Below, piece by piece: positions 29,304 through 38,287 of a stretch of 64,000 nucleotides of DNA. The notes under the pieces were generated by a model. It did not search any database. It had not been told where the DNA came from and worked only from the letters and a program-made list of their open reading frames with translations. Source of the DNA: Siccibacter colletis (lineage in GTDB: Bacteria > Pseudomonadota > Gammaproteobacteria > Enterobacterales > Enterobacteriaceae); NCBI RefSeq assembly GCF_000696575.1, contig NZ_JMSQ01000001.1, positions 248,001-312,000 of the forward strand. Reading direction: 5' to 3'. Positions within the stretch are counted from its first letter, which is position 1, and each line of letters opens with the position of its first letter. The translations under genes were made by a program, and so were the position numbers.

Positions 29304-30480
29304 TTTCGACACTCACGGTTAATGACTTCAGCCGGGCCACATTCAGCTCACTGATGATGTCCGGCAGGGAAAAGGCCAGCGAGTCCACTTGTGCAAACGC
29401 CTGGTGAATTTCACGGCCCAGCATCGAGAAGCTGAAACGGGTATACGGCCACGTTTTTCCCACGTCGTAATCGGCGTTCTCGCGAAAGGCGCAGCGGATG
29501 AGGTTTTCCACACCGGTTTTCAGCGTGCTGCGCTCATCGCTGGTGAGGTTCGCCAGATTCTTCACATACACCGTGACGGCAAGATCGTGAAGGGTTTCAG
29601 GCATGGCGAAACACTGCATATCATCGCCGTGGCCGTGGTGGCCTTTCGTTGTGATGTAATCATTTACAGCGGCAATAAACGGCTCAGAAGTAACACCGGT
29701 ATCAAGTAGCAGAAAGGCATTCGCCGTACCGGGGCCGCGCGGGGCATCATGTTCAAAAAAGATACGATCGATACTCAGCCCGGCCACACCGGCAATCATT
29801 GAGCGATACACCGCGTCGGTGTGGTAATTACCTACCAGATTGAACTGGTTGCGGCAGCGCTCGCGCAGCTCATCATCGCTTTCCTCATCTGCGCCCGGCG
29901 AGGTCAGCCAGTCTTCTTCGTTGACGGCATGAGAGATACCCGCCACTGCTACCGGCAGGATGGCGTAGTAGCCGGGCGCAAGGTTATACGCCCCACCACT
30001 GGCAACGGCTCGTACCGGGATCAGCGCGCTGGCCTCGCCTGCCGGAATGGTAAAATCTTCCGGGGTCGTCAGCTCGTACACGACGCCGTTAACCCTCGCG
30101 GTCTGGATCTGCGTGCCAGCCTTTACCGTCACCACAGCAGCCACATCAGATTTATAGAATCTGATCACACCCTGCGCCGCGCTGGCAGGTTTCGCCGTTA
30201 CGTTGACCGCCCAGGCGAGCAGGCGAAGCAGCTGCCCGGAGGCAGTTGCTACAAACATATTCGCCAGCACGGTATTTACCATCACATCCTTGAGCCACAG
30301 CACCGGCGTGGTAACAATGGCCGTGATAAGCCGCCAGAACGGTGACATGCGGGATGTGTTGGTGATAATTCCTTCTTCAGCGACGATGTTATTAAACCGC
30401 GCTCGTAATGCATCAGCGGTTACCGGCATGCCGGACTGTTTCACCACGTCTTCAAAATCTACCTGCGGTTTCTCTGTCAT
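29296..30480 (-). CDS. Baseplate assembly protein J-like
   Basis: This 394-aa protein matches gpJ-type baseplate wedge proteins: VTVKAGTQIQTARVNGVVYELT, IPVRAVASGGAYNLAPG, then ESDDELRERCRNQFNLVG and APRGPGTANAFLLLDTG. The start at 30480 overlaps the stop of the previous gene as ATGA, giving coupled translation. Together with the gp25-like gene and gpI it makes up the baseplate wedge. Confidence 0.9.
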   Translation of the reverse strand: MTEKPQVDFEDVVKQSGMPVTADALRARFNNIVAEEGIITNTSRMSPFWRLITAIVTTPVLWLKDVMVNTVLANMFVATASGQLLRLLAWAVNVTAKPASAAQGVIRFYKSDVAAVVTVKAGTQIQTARVNGVVYELTTPEDFTIPAGEASALIPVRAVASGGAYNLAPGYYAILPVAVAGISHAVNEEDWLTSPGADEESDDELRERCRNQFNLVGNYHTDAVYRSMIAGVAGLSIDRIFFEHDAPRGPGTANAFLLLDTGVTSEPFIAAVNDYITTKGHHGHGDDMQCFAMPETLHDLAVTVYVKNLANLTSDERSTLKTGVENLIRCAFRENADYDVGKTWPYTRFSFSMLGREIHQAFAQVDSLAFSLPDIISELNVARLKSLTVSVENA

Positions 30481-30806
30481 AAATCCACCCGCGCCGATAC
30501 GCCTCCAAAGTCCCATGTCCCGGCGGTTATCCATAGCCGCTTCAGGCTTTCTTCAGAAATAACCACCGTTCCCGGCTCAATACGTTCATCACTTTCAATC
30601 AGTAATTCCAGCCGGGTTAAAATGTCTGCCCGCATCGTCGGGCTACGCTCTGCCACTAATTCTGTAGCAAGCCCGCTTTCTAATATGGCGTGAATAATGT
30701 CCTGCCCGATGCTCTGGCTGTTGTTGCACAGCACAGGTTCATTACCGGGATTAAGCACAAAACTACGCCCTTCAATAAGCAGGTCGATATAAAGCAAGTC
30801 GCTCAT
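30477..30806 (-). CDS. Baseplate wedge protein, gp25/W-like (DUF2590)
   Basis: This 109-aa protein is small, acidic and mixed alpha-beta (LLYIDLLIEGRSFVLNPG, SIGQDIIHAILESGLATELV, LTRLELLIESDERIEPGTV). Its size and place directly before J correspond to P2 W, a T4 gp25 relative. I recall the family as DUF2590. Its ATG at 30806 overlaps the tape-measure stop as ATGA. Confidence 0.75.
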   Translation of the reverse strand: MSDLLYIDLLIEGRSFVLNPGNEPVLCNNSQSIGQDIIHAILESGLATELVAERSPTMRADILTRLELLIESDERIEPGTVVISEESLKRLWITAGTWDFGGVSARVDL

Positions 30807-32689
30807 GCGTGTAATTCCTGCCATTCAGCAAGCTGCCCAGGTGTTAACGGCTGCTGCGTATTAATATTCAGAGTGCCAATCCTCTGGCTTTTGTCGGTTA
30901 CGTTATTCGCGTTACTGGTGATACTTTTCCCGATGCCGCCCTTATCAATGGCCGTTAATTTCCCACCGGTTGATAAGGTATTTTGTGTTACAGGTACATC
31001 GCCTTTATTCCCGCCCGCATCGATATTCACACCGGGAATTTTATTAAGGTGTCCTACAATCCATTTCCATGACTTGCTGAAACTGCCCTTAATGGTATTC
31101 CAGATATTATCGAATATACCTATCATCCCCTTGACCATTCCGCCCAGGGCTTTTACAGGAGAAAAACCGGTAAGCAGCGTAATAAATCCATTCCAGCCCT
31201 GTGAAATAAATTCCCATGCCTGACTGAAAACACCCGCGACCCATTCAACGGCCTGCGCCACTACCTGAAACGCCTGGGTGTTCATTACCGCTGCTTTAAT
31301 GGCATCCCAGTGCCTGACCAGCAAATAACAACCGGCAATCAGCAGGGCAATGGCGGCGATGATCAGCAGCACCGGCCATGACATAAGGTTTACGCCGATA
31401 GCGGCGAGCATGGCTGCGGTACGAACGGCCATCAACACCCCGCGCAGCGCGCCCAGTACAATCCCCCATCCGGCGAACACGAAAGTAGATATTCCCATGA
31501 TGATATTCAGCCCCGCACCCACGGCGGCAAAACTCAGCACAGCCAGTACGACATATCCCACCGCGCGGGCAATGTTGGGGAATATCTGCATCCAGCGTGC
31601 AAACGTCGCCCCCATATCGGCCAGTCGGTTCAGTAGCGGATAAAGTACCGGGATCAACGTCAGCCCAATCACGGTCTGAACAGCCTTGATGATGGCCACA
31701 AAGCGATCCCACGGCTTGACCATCTTCGCGGCCATTTCCTGGGTGCGCTTCAGCCCGTCAGACCCGCCCAGCTCCGTGATATTGCGTTGCAGCAGGGCAA
31801 CGTTGCCGTAAAGCTGCTTCACCACAGCGGAACTGTCGCCAAAGGCATCATCAAGCTCTTGCTGTGCCTTCAGGTTTCCTTCCAGACTCTTGCCGTATTT
31901 GCCCTGAAGTTTTTGCAGCATTTCAGGCATGGAAAGAATACTGCCGTTTGCGTCCTCAAAAGACAGGCCCAGCTTTTTCGCACCGGCAATAGCGCCGGTC
32001 ATAAAGCCTTCATATGCGCCGCTTGCTTCACTGCCCAAGGTGCGGCTCAGCTGTCCCAGCACTGCCAGCTGTTCATCAAGCCCGATGTTAAAGTTTGTGC
32101 CGACACCACGCGCACCTTCCATCAGGTCTTTGATTTTTCCCATCTCAGCACCAAACTGCTGGCGCATATACGTGGCCTTACCGGCCAGCTGTTCGGCAAA
32201 CTGAACTTTACCCAGGCGCTCCGCATCAGACTGGAAGTTGGCGAACATCTGCCCCATGAACTCGGAGGTTTCGGCCGTGGTAGTTTTAAGGGCAAACGCC
32301 AGCGTATTGGCGACCTTTGTTACCTTTGGCAGCTCCGTTGACGTCAGTCCGGCGATCGCACCGTTTATATCTGCCGTGGAATTAACAAAATCCACCGCGC
32401 TGGCTCCGTAAGTGGTACTGAACAGCATGGCATCACGCCGCACCGACTTTAACGAGGTGTCATCAATGCCCCGGGCCGATGCCTCATTAAGTGCGTCGTA
32501 CATTTCAATTGCCGGTGACAGCGCACCTTTTACCGTTTCAGCCACGCCCCACATTGCCAGCGCGCCCGTGCCAATACGCCTGAAAGCTTCCCTTGAATTG
32601 TCTGCAAACGCCGTAACCGATTTTTGCGCCTGTTTAATCGGGCGCGTTAATTTGTCAACGAGGCTTAATGTAAAATCCAGCTGCTTCAT
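30803..32689 (-). CDS. Tail tape-measure protein (gpT-like)
   Basis: This 628-aa protein is helical at the N-terminus (LSLVDKLTRPIKQAQKSVTAF) with several long hydrophobic segments in the middle (for example VGYVVLAVLSFAAVGAGLNI and VNLMSWPVLLIIAAIALLIA), as in tape-measure proteins. Such proteins set tail length and enter the host membrane during injection. It follows the tail chaperone genes directly; its ATG overlaps the stop of the frameshifted chaperone (TGATG). Confidence 0.92.
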   Translation of the reverse strand: MKQLDFTLSLVDKLTRPIKQAQKSVTAFADNSREAFRRIGTGALAMWGVAETVKGALSPAIEMYDALNEASARGIDDTSLKSVRRDAMLFSTTYGASAVDFVNSTADINGAIAGLTSTELPKVTKVANTLAFALKTTTAETSEFMGQMFANFQSDAERLGKVQFAEQLAGKATYMRQQFGAEMGKIKDLMEGARGVGTNFNIGLDEQLAVLGQLSRTLGSEASGAYEGFMTGAIAGAKKLGLSFEDANGSILSMPEMLQKLQGKYGKSLEGNLKAQQELDDAFGDSSAVVKQLYGNVALLQRNITELGGSDGLKRTQEMAAKMVKPWDRFVAIIKAVQTVIGLTLIPVLYPLLNRLADMGATFARWMQIFPNIARAVGYVVLAVLSFAAVGAGLNIIMGISTFVFAGWGIVLGALRGVLMAVRTAAMLAAIGVNLMSWPVLLIIAAIALLIAGCYLLVRHWDAIKAAVMNTQAFQVVAQAVEWVAGVFSQAWEFISQGWNGFITLLTGFSPVKALGGMVKGMIGIFDNIWNTIKGSFSKSWKWIVGHLNKIPGVNIDAGGNKGDVPVTQNTLSTGGKLTAIDKGGIGKSITSNANNVTDKSQRIGTLNINTQQPLTPGQLAEWQELHA

Positions 32690-33134
32690 CAGGAACCTTT
32701 GAACGCGGTGCCAATACCGTTGGCCACCGCAATGGTCATATTTTCCCAGTAGCGGTTATCCAGCCAGACAGCTGCGGCAATATCATCAATATTATCTTCC
32801 CCGATGGGCAAGTAATGGCGACGTAAAATTAAATATTGCGCGAGTCCATTTGATTCTATCGCTTGGACTCGTTGCGTTAGTTTTTTACTTCGATTTCCAG
32901 TTCAGGCGCATAAATCTCGTTTACCTTGCCGACAATCTGCAACGCAGCACCCGGACGGGAAATAATTCCCACCAGTGCTTCTTTACTTTCTGATGCCACA
33001 ATACGATTCAGATAATTTGTTGCTGGCGCAACTTTATTATCCATCGACATTTCATTAATGAATTTATTATAGGCGGTCTGATTTGGTTCAAATACAAGTT
33101 CAGTACCAGCAACAACCAGTTTAATTTTTTCCAT
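32689..33134 (-). CDS. Frameshifted tail assembly chaperone (gpE+E' type)
   Basis: This is a predicted 148-aa product: the 85 residues of the short chaperone, then a -1 shift at A AAA AAC (32886-32880) and 63 more residues, beginning LTQRVQAIES and ending GIGTAFKGS. The shift site is directly followed by the zero-frame TAA. Eight nt later comes a perfect 8-bp stem-loop (32871-32864 with 32848-32841). The -1 frame stays open and ends exactly on the tape-measure ATG (TGATG). P2 makes E+E' by the same device. Confidence 0.85.
32841..32886 (-). promoter_or_regulatory. Programmed -1 ribosomal frameshift signal
   Basis: It comprises the slippery heptamer A AAA AAC in zero frame (GTA AAA AAC), an 8-nt spacer containing the stop TAA, and a hairpin with arms CGAGTCCA and TGGACTCG around a 15-nt loop. 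All parts have canonical spacing. Confidence 0.88.
32877..33134 (-). CDS. Tail assembly chaperone, short form (gpE-like)
   Basis: This 85-aa protein (MEKIKLVVAGTELVF to LEIEVKN) is the zero-frame product upstream of the tape measure. It corresponds to P2 E and to lambda G in role: the short and frameshifted forms bind the tape measure and recruit tube protein. The start at 33134 lies inside the end of the Rz1-like gene; in-frame upstream codons to 33227 have no support. Confidence 0.85.
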   Translation of the reverse strand: MEKIKLVVAGTELVFEPNQTAYNKFINEMSMDNKVAPATNYLNRIVASESKEALVGIISRPGAALQIVGKVNEIYAPELEIEVKN

Positions 33135-33396
33135 GATAAATACTCTCTCGTTTATTAATTTCATCTGCGAGCGCGTTATGTCGTGCAGCGCATTCAGAAT
33201 AAAGAATCTGGTAATCCAGCAGCGCACCGGCGACGAACGCCCCGGTAGTGCCGTTAATGCGCGGCAGCTGCGCCGGGCATTTTGTTTTCAGGTTTTCCTG
33301 AAAGGGTACGTTCGGCGCTGGCTGAGGCGGCGTTGAACAACCGCACAAACTCATCAGACACACAAACGTTAGTAAAAACAGGCTTGACGATTTCAT
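33121..33396 (-). CDS. Outer-membrane spanin lipoprotein (Rz1-like)
   Basis: This 91-aa protein has a lipoprotein signal peptide with lipobox LCGC (Cys19) followed by a Pro-rich stretch (STPPQPAPNVP), the usual Rz1 layout. It starts inside the Rz gene in another frame, which is the classical overlapped spanin arrangement. It should join the Rz protein across the periplasm to fuse the membranes at lysis. Confidence 0.85.
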   Translation of the reverse strand: MKSSSLFLLTFVCLMSLCGCSTPPQPAPNVPFQENLKTKCPAQLPRINGTTGAFVAGALLDYQILYSECAARHNALADEINKRESIYHGKN

Positions 33397-33613
33397 ACCT
33401 GATCTCTTTTGGCTGGCTTGCCTTCAGCGCTTCCAGCTTGCTTTCAAGTTCACGCGCCGACGTGCTGGCCATCACCTGGAATTTAACGCCGGTGGCGGCA
33501 GCGGCTTTCTGCGCGGCGAGATCGATACTGTCACGCTGCCATGTCGCGCCCTTCCAGCCCGCCATAAACGCCAGCACTATCGCTATCACGCAGAACCATG
33601 CGCCCCTGCTCAT
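33254..33613 (-). CDS. Inner-membrane spanin (Rz-like)
   Basis: This 119-aa protein has one N-terminal TM helix (about 5-22, AWFCVIAIVLAFMAGWKG) and a long periplasmic helical region (ARELESKLEALKAS). The C-terminal part encodes Rz1 in another frame. Its ATG overlaps the endolysin stop (TGATG). Confidence 0.85.
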   Translation of the reverse strand: MSRGAWFCVIAIVLAFMAGWKGATWQRDSIDLAAQKAAAATGVKFQVMASTSARELESKLEALKASQPKEIRYEIVKPVFTNVCVSDEFVRLFNAASASAERTLSGKPENKMPGAAAAH

Positions 33614-33954
33614 CAGCGCACCCCGTTATGCTCAAGGCTGAAGTGATTGCCGTCAGGACGTGATTTGAAACGCCCGCCCCATGCGCCGCCCAGCGATTCC
33701 CAGTATTCACCTAAAGGCAGATACGCCTCACTTGCGGTCTGGTACTCACCGTTGAGGAACAGATTAAAATCCACGGCCAGGCGCTGTGTATGCAGGCTGT
33801 TAGTTATGCCGCTGCCCTTCTTTGCATTCAGCGCCGCCTGTTCCGGTGTGCGGTATGCCTCACCAAAGGTCAGGCGGTAACCTTTTTCCTCAGCCCAGTG
33901 AATAAGATTCGCCACCATAATGGTGAACAGCTGCTGCTTTTCGCTAAGCGTCAT
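33613..33954 (-). CDS. Endolysin, M15-family peptidase
   Basis: This 113-aa protein shows zinc peptidase M15 motifs: SLHTQRLAVDFNLF (His and Asp ligands, about 53-66) and GNHFSLEH (third ligand near residue 104). The family cuts peptide cross-links of murein. There is no signal peptide, so it relies on the holin just upstream. It overlaps the holin gene by 11 bp. Confidence 0.9.
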   Translation of the reverse strand: MTLSEKQQLFTIMVANLIHWAEEKGYRLTFGEAYRTPEQAALNAKKGSGITNSLHTQRLAVDFNLFLNGEYQTASEAYLPLGEYWESLGGAWGGRFKSRPDGNHFSLEHNGVR

Positions 33955-34243
33955 GCTTTTCTTCCTTCTGCGCGTTGCCCTGGGCTTTTCGCCTTATCCA
34001 GATTTCAATAGCCTGATACCCCCCGATCGCCAGCGCTGTTCCCAGCCCGTTGATGGCCAGCGGGCTGGCATTCGGAATTTGCAGCAGTACCGCGCCTGCC
34101 ACTACCGAAACCAGACTTCCCAGGATAAGGCGGCTTAAGAACAGACGAACCGTAATAGGATCGTTGCCAGCCAGTAACTTACCGATGGCAATCAGCGCGC
34201 CGATGGCCAGTAGCGTGTAAAGACTCTTTTCATGTTCCTGCAT
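33944..34243 (-). CDS. Holin
   Basis: This 99-aa protein has three predicted TM helices (about 7-24, 35-58 and 64-84) and a highly charged C-terminus (RRKAQGNAQKEEKHD), typical of class I holins. It lies at the head of the holin-endolysin-Rz-Rz1 cassette, which is inserted in the tail operon between the tube and chaperone genes. Confidence 0.85.
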   Translation of the reverse strand: MQEHEKSLYTLLAIGALIAIGKLLAGNDPITVRLFLSRLILGSLVSVVAGAVLLQIPNASPLAINGLGTALAIGGYQAIEIWIRRKAQGNAQKEEKHDA

Positions 34244-34252
34244 CTGTAATCC

Positions 34253-34708
34253 TTAGCCGATCAGGTTTTCAGTGGCTTCCGGCTCCAGATACGGAATGCC
34301 GTCAATGTTAATAAAGCGCGGGTCTGTCACCTTGTACGGGATTTTGCGCGTGGCCAGCGCGCCACCTTTCGGATCAATATCCAGAATACTGCTGAGATTC
34401 ATCTTGCAGCCGAATGCCTCAACTTTGGTTTCCTCCGTCCCGGCTTTCGCGTAGAAGAGAAAATCCTGCGGTGGAATGCCGCGCCACGATCCGGCCTGCT
34501 GCGCCAGCCCCTTCAGGATGGCCATCGATTTAATGCTAAGCTCCAGCTCACCTTCAGCTGATACATCCCCATCCACATAGCCATCAGGGACGCCGTGCGT
34601 CTGGGTAGCCGCTGTGTTATCGGTGATGTCGAGCGTGATTTTTTCCACATGCACCATCGTGCCATCCAGATAAAAATCAAATGACATGCCGCTGATACGC
34701 TTGGTCAT
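34253..34708 (-). CDS. Tail tube protein (FII-like, DUF2597)
   Basis: This 151-aa protein directly follows the sheath gene (ATGA overlap), the FI-FII order of contractile tails. Segments such as GMSFDFYLDGTMVHVEKITLD, SAEGELELSIKSMAILKGL and FLFYAKAGTEETKVEAFG fit a beta-rich tube subunit. I recall the family as DUF2597. Confidence 0.82.
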   Translation of the reverse strand: MTKRISGMSFDFYLDGTMVHVEKITLDITDNTAATQTHGVPDGYVDGDVSAEGELELSIKSMAILKGLAQQAGSWRGIPPQDFLFYAKAGTEETKVEAFGCKMNLSSILDIDPKGGALATRKIPYKVTDPRFINIDGIPYLEPEATENLIG

Positions 34709-35832
34709 GCGCTCGCCTCCAGAGTTTTATCGAGCAACAGGCTGATCGAGATTTGCAGCGGCACCTCATACGGGCGCAGCACAATGTAAATCTCAACGTG
34801 TTTACGGGTCTTCCAGACGATTTTCACATCCCCTTCTTTCGGCGGCTTCACTTCCCCCGGAAATGTCGTGCCATTAATTTCAGAGGCTTTCGACATTTCT
34901 CGCAGCGGACGGGCGAAAATTGACTGGTGCGCCGCGATACTCCCCGGCGTGCTGTTCAGTGAGCGATCGCCAATTTTCCCGAGGGCCAACAGCCGCACAC
35001 GTCGCGCCACTTTGTCCGCAATACGCAGCGTTTCAATTGACTGATAATCGCCACCCTCCACATCGAGCGTGCGGCCATCGGCCCAGTAAATGCCGTCAAA
35101 GTCGGGATACCACGCCGGAACACTGAAGCGCTGTGCCTCAAGCGCTTTGAGCGTCGCAATATGCAGCGCTTCGCCGGTGCCGTCTGCCGGAAGCTCATCA
35201 CTCCCGAGATTCAGCAGCGCACCGGTTTTGGTACGCGCCGGGCTGTCCGCCACGGTCACTGCACGATTACACAGGCGACCTGCCAGCACGCCCGGCTCAT
35301 TTCCCCACAGACGCGGAACAAGCATCACAGCTTTTTCAGCAACGCCGCTTTGCAGCGCAGACAGGCGCGCCAGATAGTCCGCCTGTGCTTCATCTTCTTC
35401 AAATCCGCCCACAGCGAGCAGAAACCATACCCAGCGGCCATACGTTGCAATGAGCGTGGCGCGTAGCGTTGCGGCAAGCGTAATCAGCGATTTATCGCTG
35501 ACGTCATCACAAAGCACCACACCTTCAACCGAGCATGATCCCTGCGAGGCCAGTACCGCCTGTTCAACCGCTGCCGCGTCCGCGTCTTCCGCCACAACAT
35601 GCACAAACGCCCACCAGTTCTGGCCAGCATTGGCCTGTGCGGCTTTCAAATCACTTTTAAGCACGCTCTGCGCCGGACCGAGCAGCTGATCAAAGTCAGT
35701 CTGCGAGTCCACGGCCTGCGTTACACCAACGCCTGCTTTCCCCTTACCGATAAACAGCACAGTGCGCTCAACCTCGTTTACTTCGCCCTGTAGCTGATTT
35801 ACCTGGTTTACATCAACAGTTGGCCAGGTCAT
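34705..35832 (-). CDS. Contractile tail sheath protein (FI-like, DUF2586)
   Basis: This 375-aa protein begins TWPTVDVNQVNQLQGEVNEV and carries VLFIGKGKAGVGVTQAVDS. The C-terminal domain ends in the sheath-type handshake region (KHVEIYIVLRPYEVPLQISI). It is shorter than the 396-aa P2 FI. A contractile sheath marks the phage as a myovirus of the P2 group. Its ATG overlaps the S stop as ATGA. Confidence 0.85.
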   Translation of the reverse strand: MTWPTVDVNQVNQLQGEVNEVERTVLFIGKGKAGVGVTQAVDSQTDFDQLLGPAQSVLKSDLKAAQANAGQNWWAFVHVVAEDADAAAVEQAVLASQGSCSVEGVVLCDDVSDKSLITLAATLRATLIATYGRWVWFLLAVGGFEEDEAQADYLARLSALQSGVAEKAVMLVPRLWGNEPGVLAGRLCNRAVTVADSPARTKTGALLNLGSDELPADGTGEALHIATLKALEAQRFSVPAWYPDFDGIYWADGRTLDVEGGDYQSIETLRIADKVARRVRLLALGKIGDRSLNSTPGSIAAHQSIFARPLREMSKASEINGTTFPGEVKPPKEGDVKIVWKTRKHVEIYIVLRPYEVPLQISISLLLDKTLEASA

Positions 35833-36536
35833 GTTTTCCCCTTGATATCCTGTGCGTTAACGTCCCAGCCAAAGCCAATCGCCTGAAGCTGGCGCGCCAG
35901 CGCCTTGTTAAAGTCGTCGTCGCTCATACCCAAAAACTCACGGGCGGGAACGTCAATCACCCAGCTTGATTTTGCTACCGTGCCGCTCAGCTTGCGGATC
36001 AGCAGCCCGGCCTGTGCGTAAGGCATTTTTTCGGTAATTTCCCGGTACGTTGGCTTTTTCCAGCGCTTTCCACGCTTTACCGTATATCCCAGCGCCCGAA
36101 GCTTTTTGGCCTGGGCTACCGTCGCCATTTTTCCGGTCTGATCCTGATTTTTCTGGCCGCCGCGATTAACACGTACTGTCATGCCGTTTTGCTGGCTGTA
36201 GCCCACAACACCCGCCGGAACAGATCTGTTCCCGTTACGGTATGCGCCGCCCTGCAAATACACCCGCACGGCCGCAATTTCGGGCATTTCGCGAATGTGA
36301 AGCAGCTTTGGCAGGTTTCGCAGCATCTTGCCCTTTCGCTTTGTCGCCCTGCCCGGCCACGCTGCGCCATCAGGCGACTGCTGGTTACGAACGTTTCGCT
36401 TTGCTGCGGCAATCAGTCCGTATTTCGCCAGACGCCACAGCAGGCGCTGACGCTTACGGGGCGGCAGCTCCAGACTGGCCAGCGCCTCGCGTAGTTCGGC
36501 CAGCTGCTTCTTGTTAAGCTCGCCACCGGCAAACAT
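35829..36536 (-). CDS. Tail completion protein gpS-like (virion morphogenesis)
   Basis: This 235-aa, strongly basic protein follows gpR and precedes the sheath, the position of P2 S. Conserved style: LPPRKRQRLLWRLAKYGL and RNQQSPDGAAWPGRA near the N-terminus, IPAREFLG-like VPAREFLGMSDDDF near the end. It is thought to join tail and head. The start overlaps the R stop (TGATG). Confidence 0.85.
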   Translation of the reverse strand: MFAGGELNKKQLAELREALASLELPPRKRQRLLWRLAKYGLIAAAKRNVRNQQSPDGAAWPGRATKRKGKMLRNLPKLLHIREMPEIAAVRVYLQGGAYRNGNRSVPAGVVGYSQQNGMTVRVNRGGQKNQDQTGKMATVAQAKKLRALGYTVKRGKRWKKPTYREITEKMPYAQAGLLIRKLSGTVAKSSWVIDVPAREFLGMSDDDFNKALARQLQAIGFGWDVNAQDIKGKT

Positions 36537-37036
36537 CAGGATTCGCCTACCGGCGCGCCGGTTGAATCCGTGCCATACACAGTGCCGCTCAGCGCAGTGA
36601 AGATTTCAGGCTCCACCAGTGACCATCGCTCGCCCCGGAACGGGATCGGCCCCTTTTCATCAGGCCGGATCACTAGCTCGTCAGCCAGCGGCATGGTCAG
36701 CACCACCGTGGCGGTTTCTTCATCCTCTACCGTCACATCCCATACGGCTTCAGCACTGGTGATTCCGATATCATCGAGCACACCGTCTGCATGTTCATCC
36801 AGCCAGACTTCAAGCAGCGCGATCAGCAGCTGCGGCGCACAAAGGCGATACGGGAAACGCTCCCAGGAGATCAGCGCGTTATAGCGAATGACTGATAACC
36901 GGTACTGCTCAAGGCCAATATCTTTGGCTGCGGCAACCAGCTGCATTTCATCTAACAGGCTGTCAAAACCCAGTTGCGCCCGCTCCGGCACGTTCTGACG
37001 GAAAAACTCACTCAGTGAATCCAGTTGGGTTTTCAT
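36536..37036 (-). CDS. Tail completion protein gpR-like
   Basis: This 166-aa acidic protein lies between L and S, the place of P2 R. Recognisable stretches are LGLEQYRLSVIRYN-like DIGLEQYRLSVIRYNALISW and PQLLIALLEVWLDEHADGVL. Sequence likeness to P2 R itself is weak, so the call rests mainly on position. The ATG overlaps the L stop as ATGA. Confidence 0.7.
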   Translation of the reverse strand: MKTQLDSLSEFFRQNVPERAQLGFDSLLDEMQLVAAAKDIGLEQYRLSVIRYNALISWERFPYRLCAPQLLIALLEVWLDEHADGVLDDIGITSAEAVWDVTVEDEETATVVLTMPLADELVIRPDEKGPIPFRGERWSLVEPEIFTALSGTVYGTDSTGAPVGES

Positions 37037-37485
37037 ACCTTTCTCACCGTTGCGCGCTTAAGCCCCTTCATGTGCCGGATTGTCACGGAAGATTCCGCCA
37101 GCAATCCGTTACGCGTTTCGTCGCTTTCCTGCCCAGGGTGGGACTCCCGACGGCCAATCGTGGCAAATTCACCCAGCAGATCAGCTTTTGCCCTGGCAAA
37201 GACCGCTTTCATGTACTGCGCGCACAGCCCGTTCTGTCCGTTCATGACCGGTCCCGGCACCGCTGCGGCGGTTTCGAAACCGCCCGCACGGTGCAGGGCT
37301 TCGACCTTTTCAAGATCGGCGTTTACTTCTGCCACGGCCGCAAGCAGTGCCTGCGCCGTGATACTGGCATCCATATCGGGCGGTAGTGCGCGCTGCGACT
37401 GGAAGTCACGAAGATTTAAATCCGGCCAGAAACCGTTATTCGTTAACTCCAAATCCTGATATTCAATCGGTTTACCGCTAAACAT
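37033..37485 (-). CDS. Head completion/stabilisation protein gpL
   Basis: This 150-aa protein resembles gpL: LTNNGFWPDLNLRDFQSQRAL, then MDASITAQALLAAVAEVNADL and AVFARAKADLLGEF. It binds the head after DNA packaging. GGGGGAACC before the ATG at 37485 sets the start; the longer in-frame form has none. Confidence 0.88.
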   Translation of the reverse strand: MFSGKPIEYQDLELTNNGFWPDLNLRDFQSQRALPPDMDASITAQALLAAVAEVNADLEKVEALHRAGGFETAAAVPGPVMNGQNGLCAQYMKAVFARAKADLLGEFATIGRRESHPGQESDETRNGLLAESSVTIRHMKGLKRATVRKV

Positions 37486-37579
37486 GGTTCCCCCGAAAAA
37501 GGCGGGCTGACCGGCATCCAAGGCGCATTACACAAGTGTGCTTTGCCCTCCGCCGCGCCCGCCCGGCTTGCGGTAGTCG

Positions 37580-38284
37580 TTATTGCTCTTTTGCCAGGCT
37601 GCGCAGTCGTGCAGCAATTTGCGCACGCTGTGTGGTTACACCCACTTTCTTGTAGAGACGTTCGGCGCTGGCCAGCAACGCGTCAGCCTTTTCAAGCGTT
37701 TCCGGATCATCCACCGCTGTAGCGCGCGGCTGGCCGTTATCGTCACGCAGCAACATCAGCCCGGCGAACTTGTACCATTTGGCCGTAATTTCCTCATGCA
37801 GCCGCCAGCGCTGCGTCACCTTCTCAAAGGTCAGAGAAAAATAAGGCTCCACACTTTCACCCATTGCGGCAGTGTCCTCCGCCCACGCCATTACCGTGTC
37901 AGCAACAAAGGTCGGGAAGTTGCTGCGGATGTTGTCCGGCGTGGCCTGGTGCTGCTCAATCGCCACATCAGCCAGTTCCAGCGCTTTATCCAGATAACCG
38001 GCGTCAAACAGCCAGACGACGAACCAGGAAAACACCGGGTTGCCGTATTCGTTGCCACTGGCCAGATACGCGTCAACCGTGGGTTGCCAGCGAGGGATCA
38101 GCACATCACGTTTAAAGGCTTCACGTTCTGCGTTCGTTGGCAGCGCACGCGCCATTTCAACGTCAGTTTTCAGCGCCTGAATCTGTAAATGCAGACTTTC
38201 TGCCATGTCTGCGGCCTGCTGCGCTTTTAGCTGCTGCTCCAGAGCTACGCGCCGGTTGTGGCGCTGGCCGGGTGAAAGTGCCAT
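37580..38284 (-). CDS. Terminase small subunit / endonuclease gpM
   Basis: This 234-aa protein has the gpM pattern: LSPGQRHNRRVALEQQLKAQ at the N-terminus, DVLIPRWQPTVDAYLASG, NPVFSWFVVWLFDAGYL and LLASAERLYKKVGVTTQRAQ. In P2, M cuts cos DNA together with the large subunit P. The gene directly follows the capsid gene with a 3-bp gap. Confidence 0.9.
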   Translation of the reverse strand: MALSPGQRHNRRVALEQQLKAQQAADMAESLHLQIQALKTDVEMARALPTNAEREAFKRDVLIPRWQPTVDAYLASGNEYGNPVFSWFVVWLFDAGYLDKALELADVAIEQHQATPDNIRSNFPTFVADTVMAWAEDTAAMGESVEPYFSLTFEKVTQRWRLHEEITAKWYKFAGLMLLRDDNGQPRATAVDDPETLEKADALLASAERLYKKVGVTTQRAQIAARLRSLAKEQ

Positions 38285-38287
38285 TTA

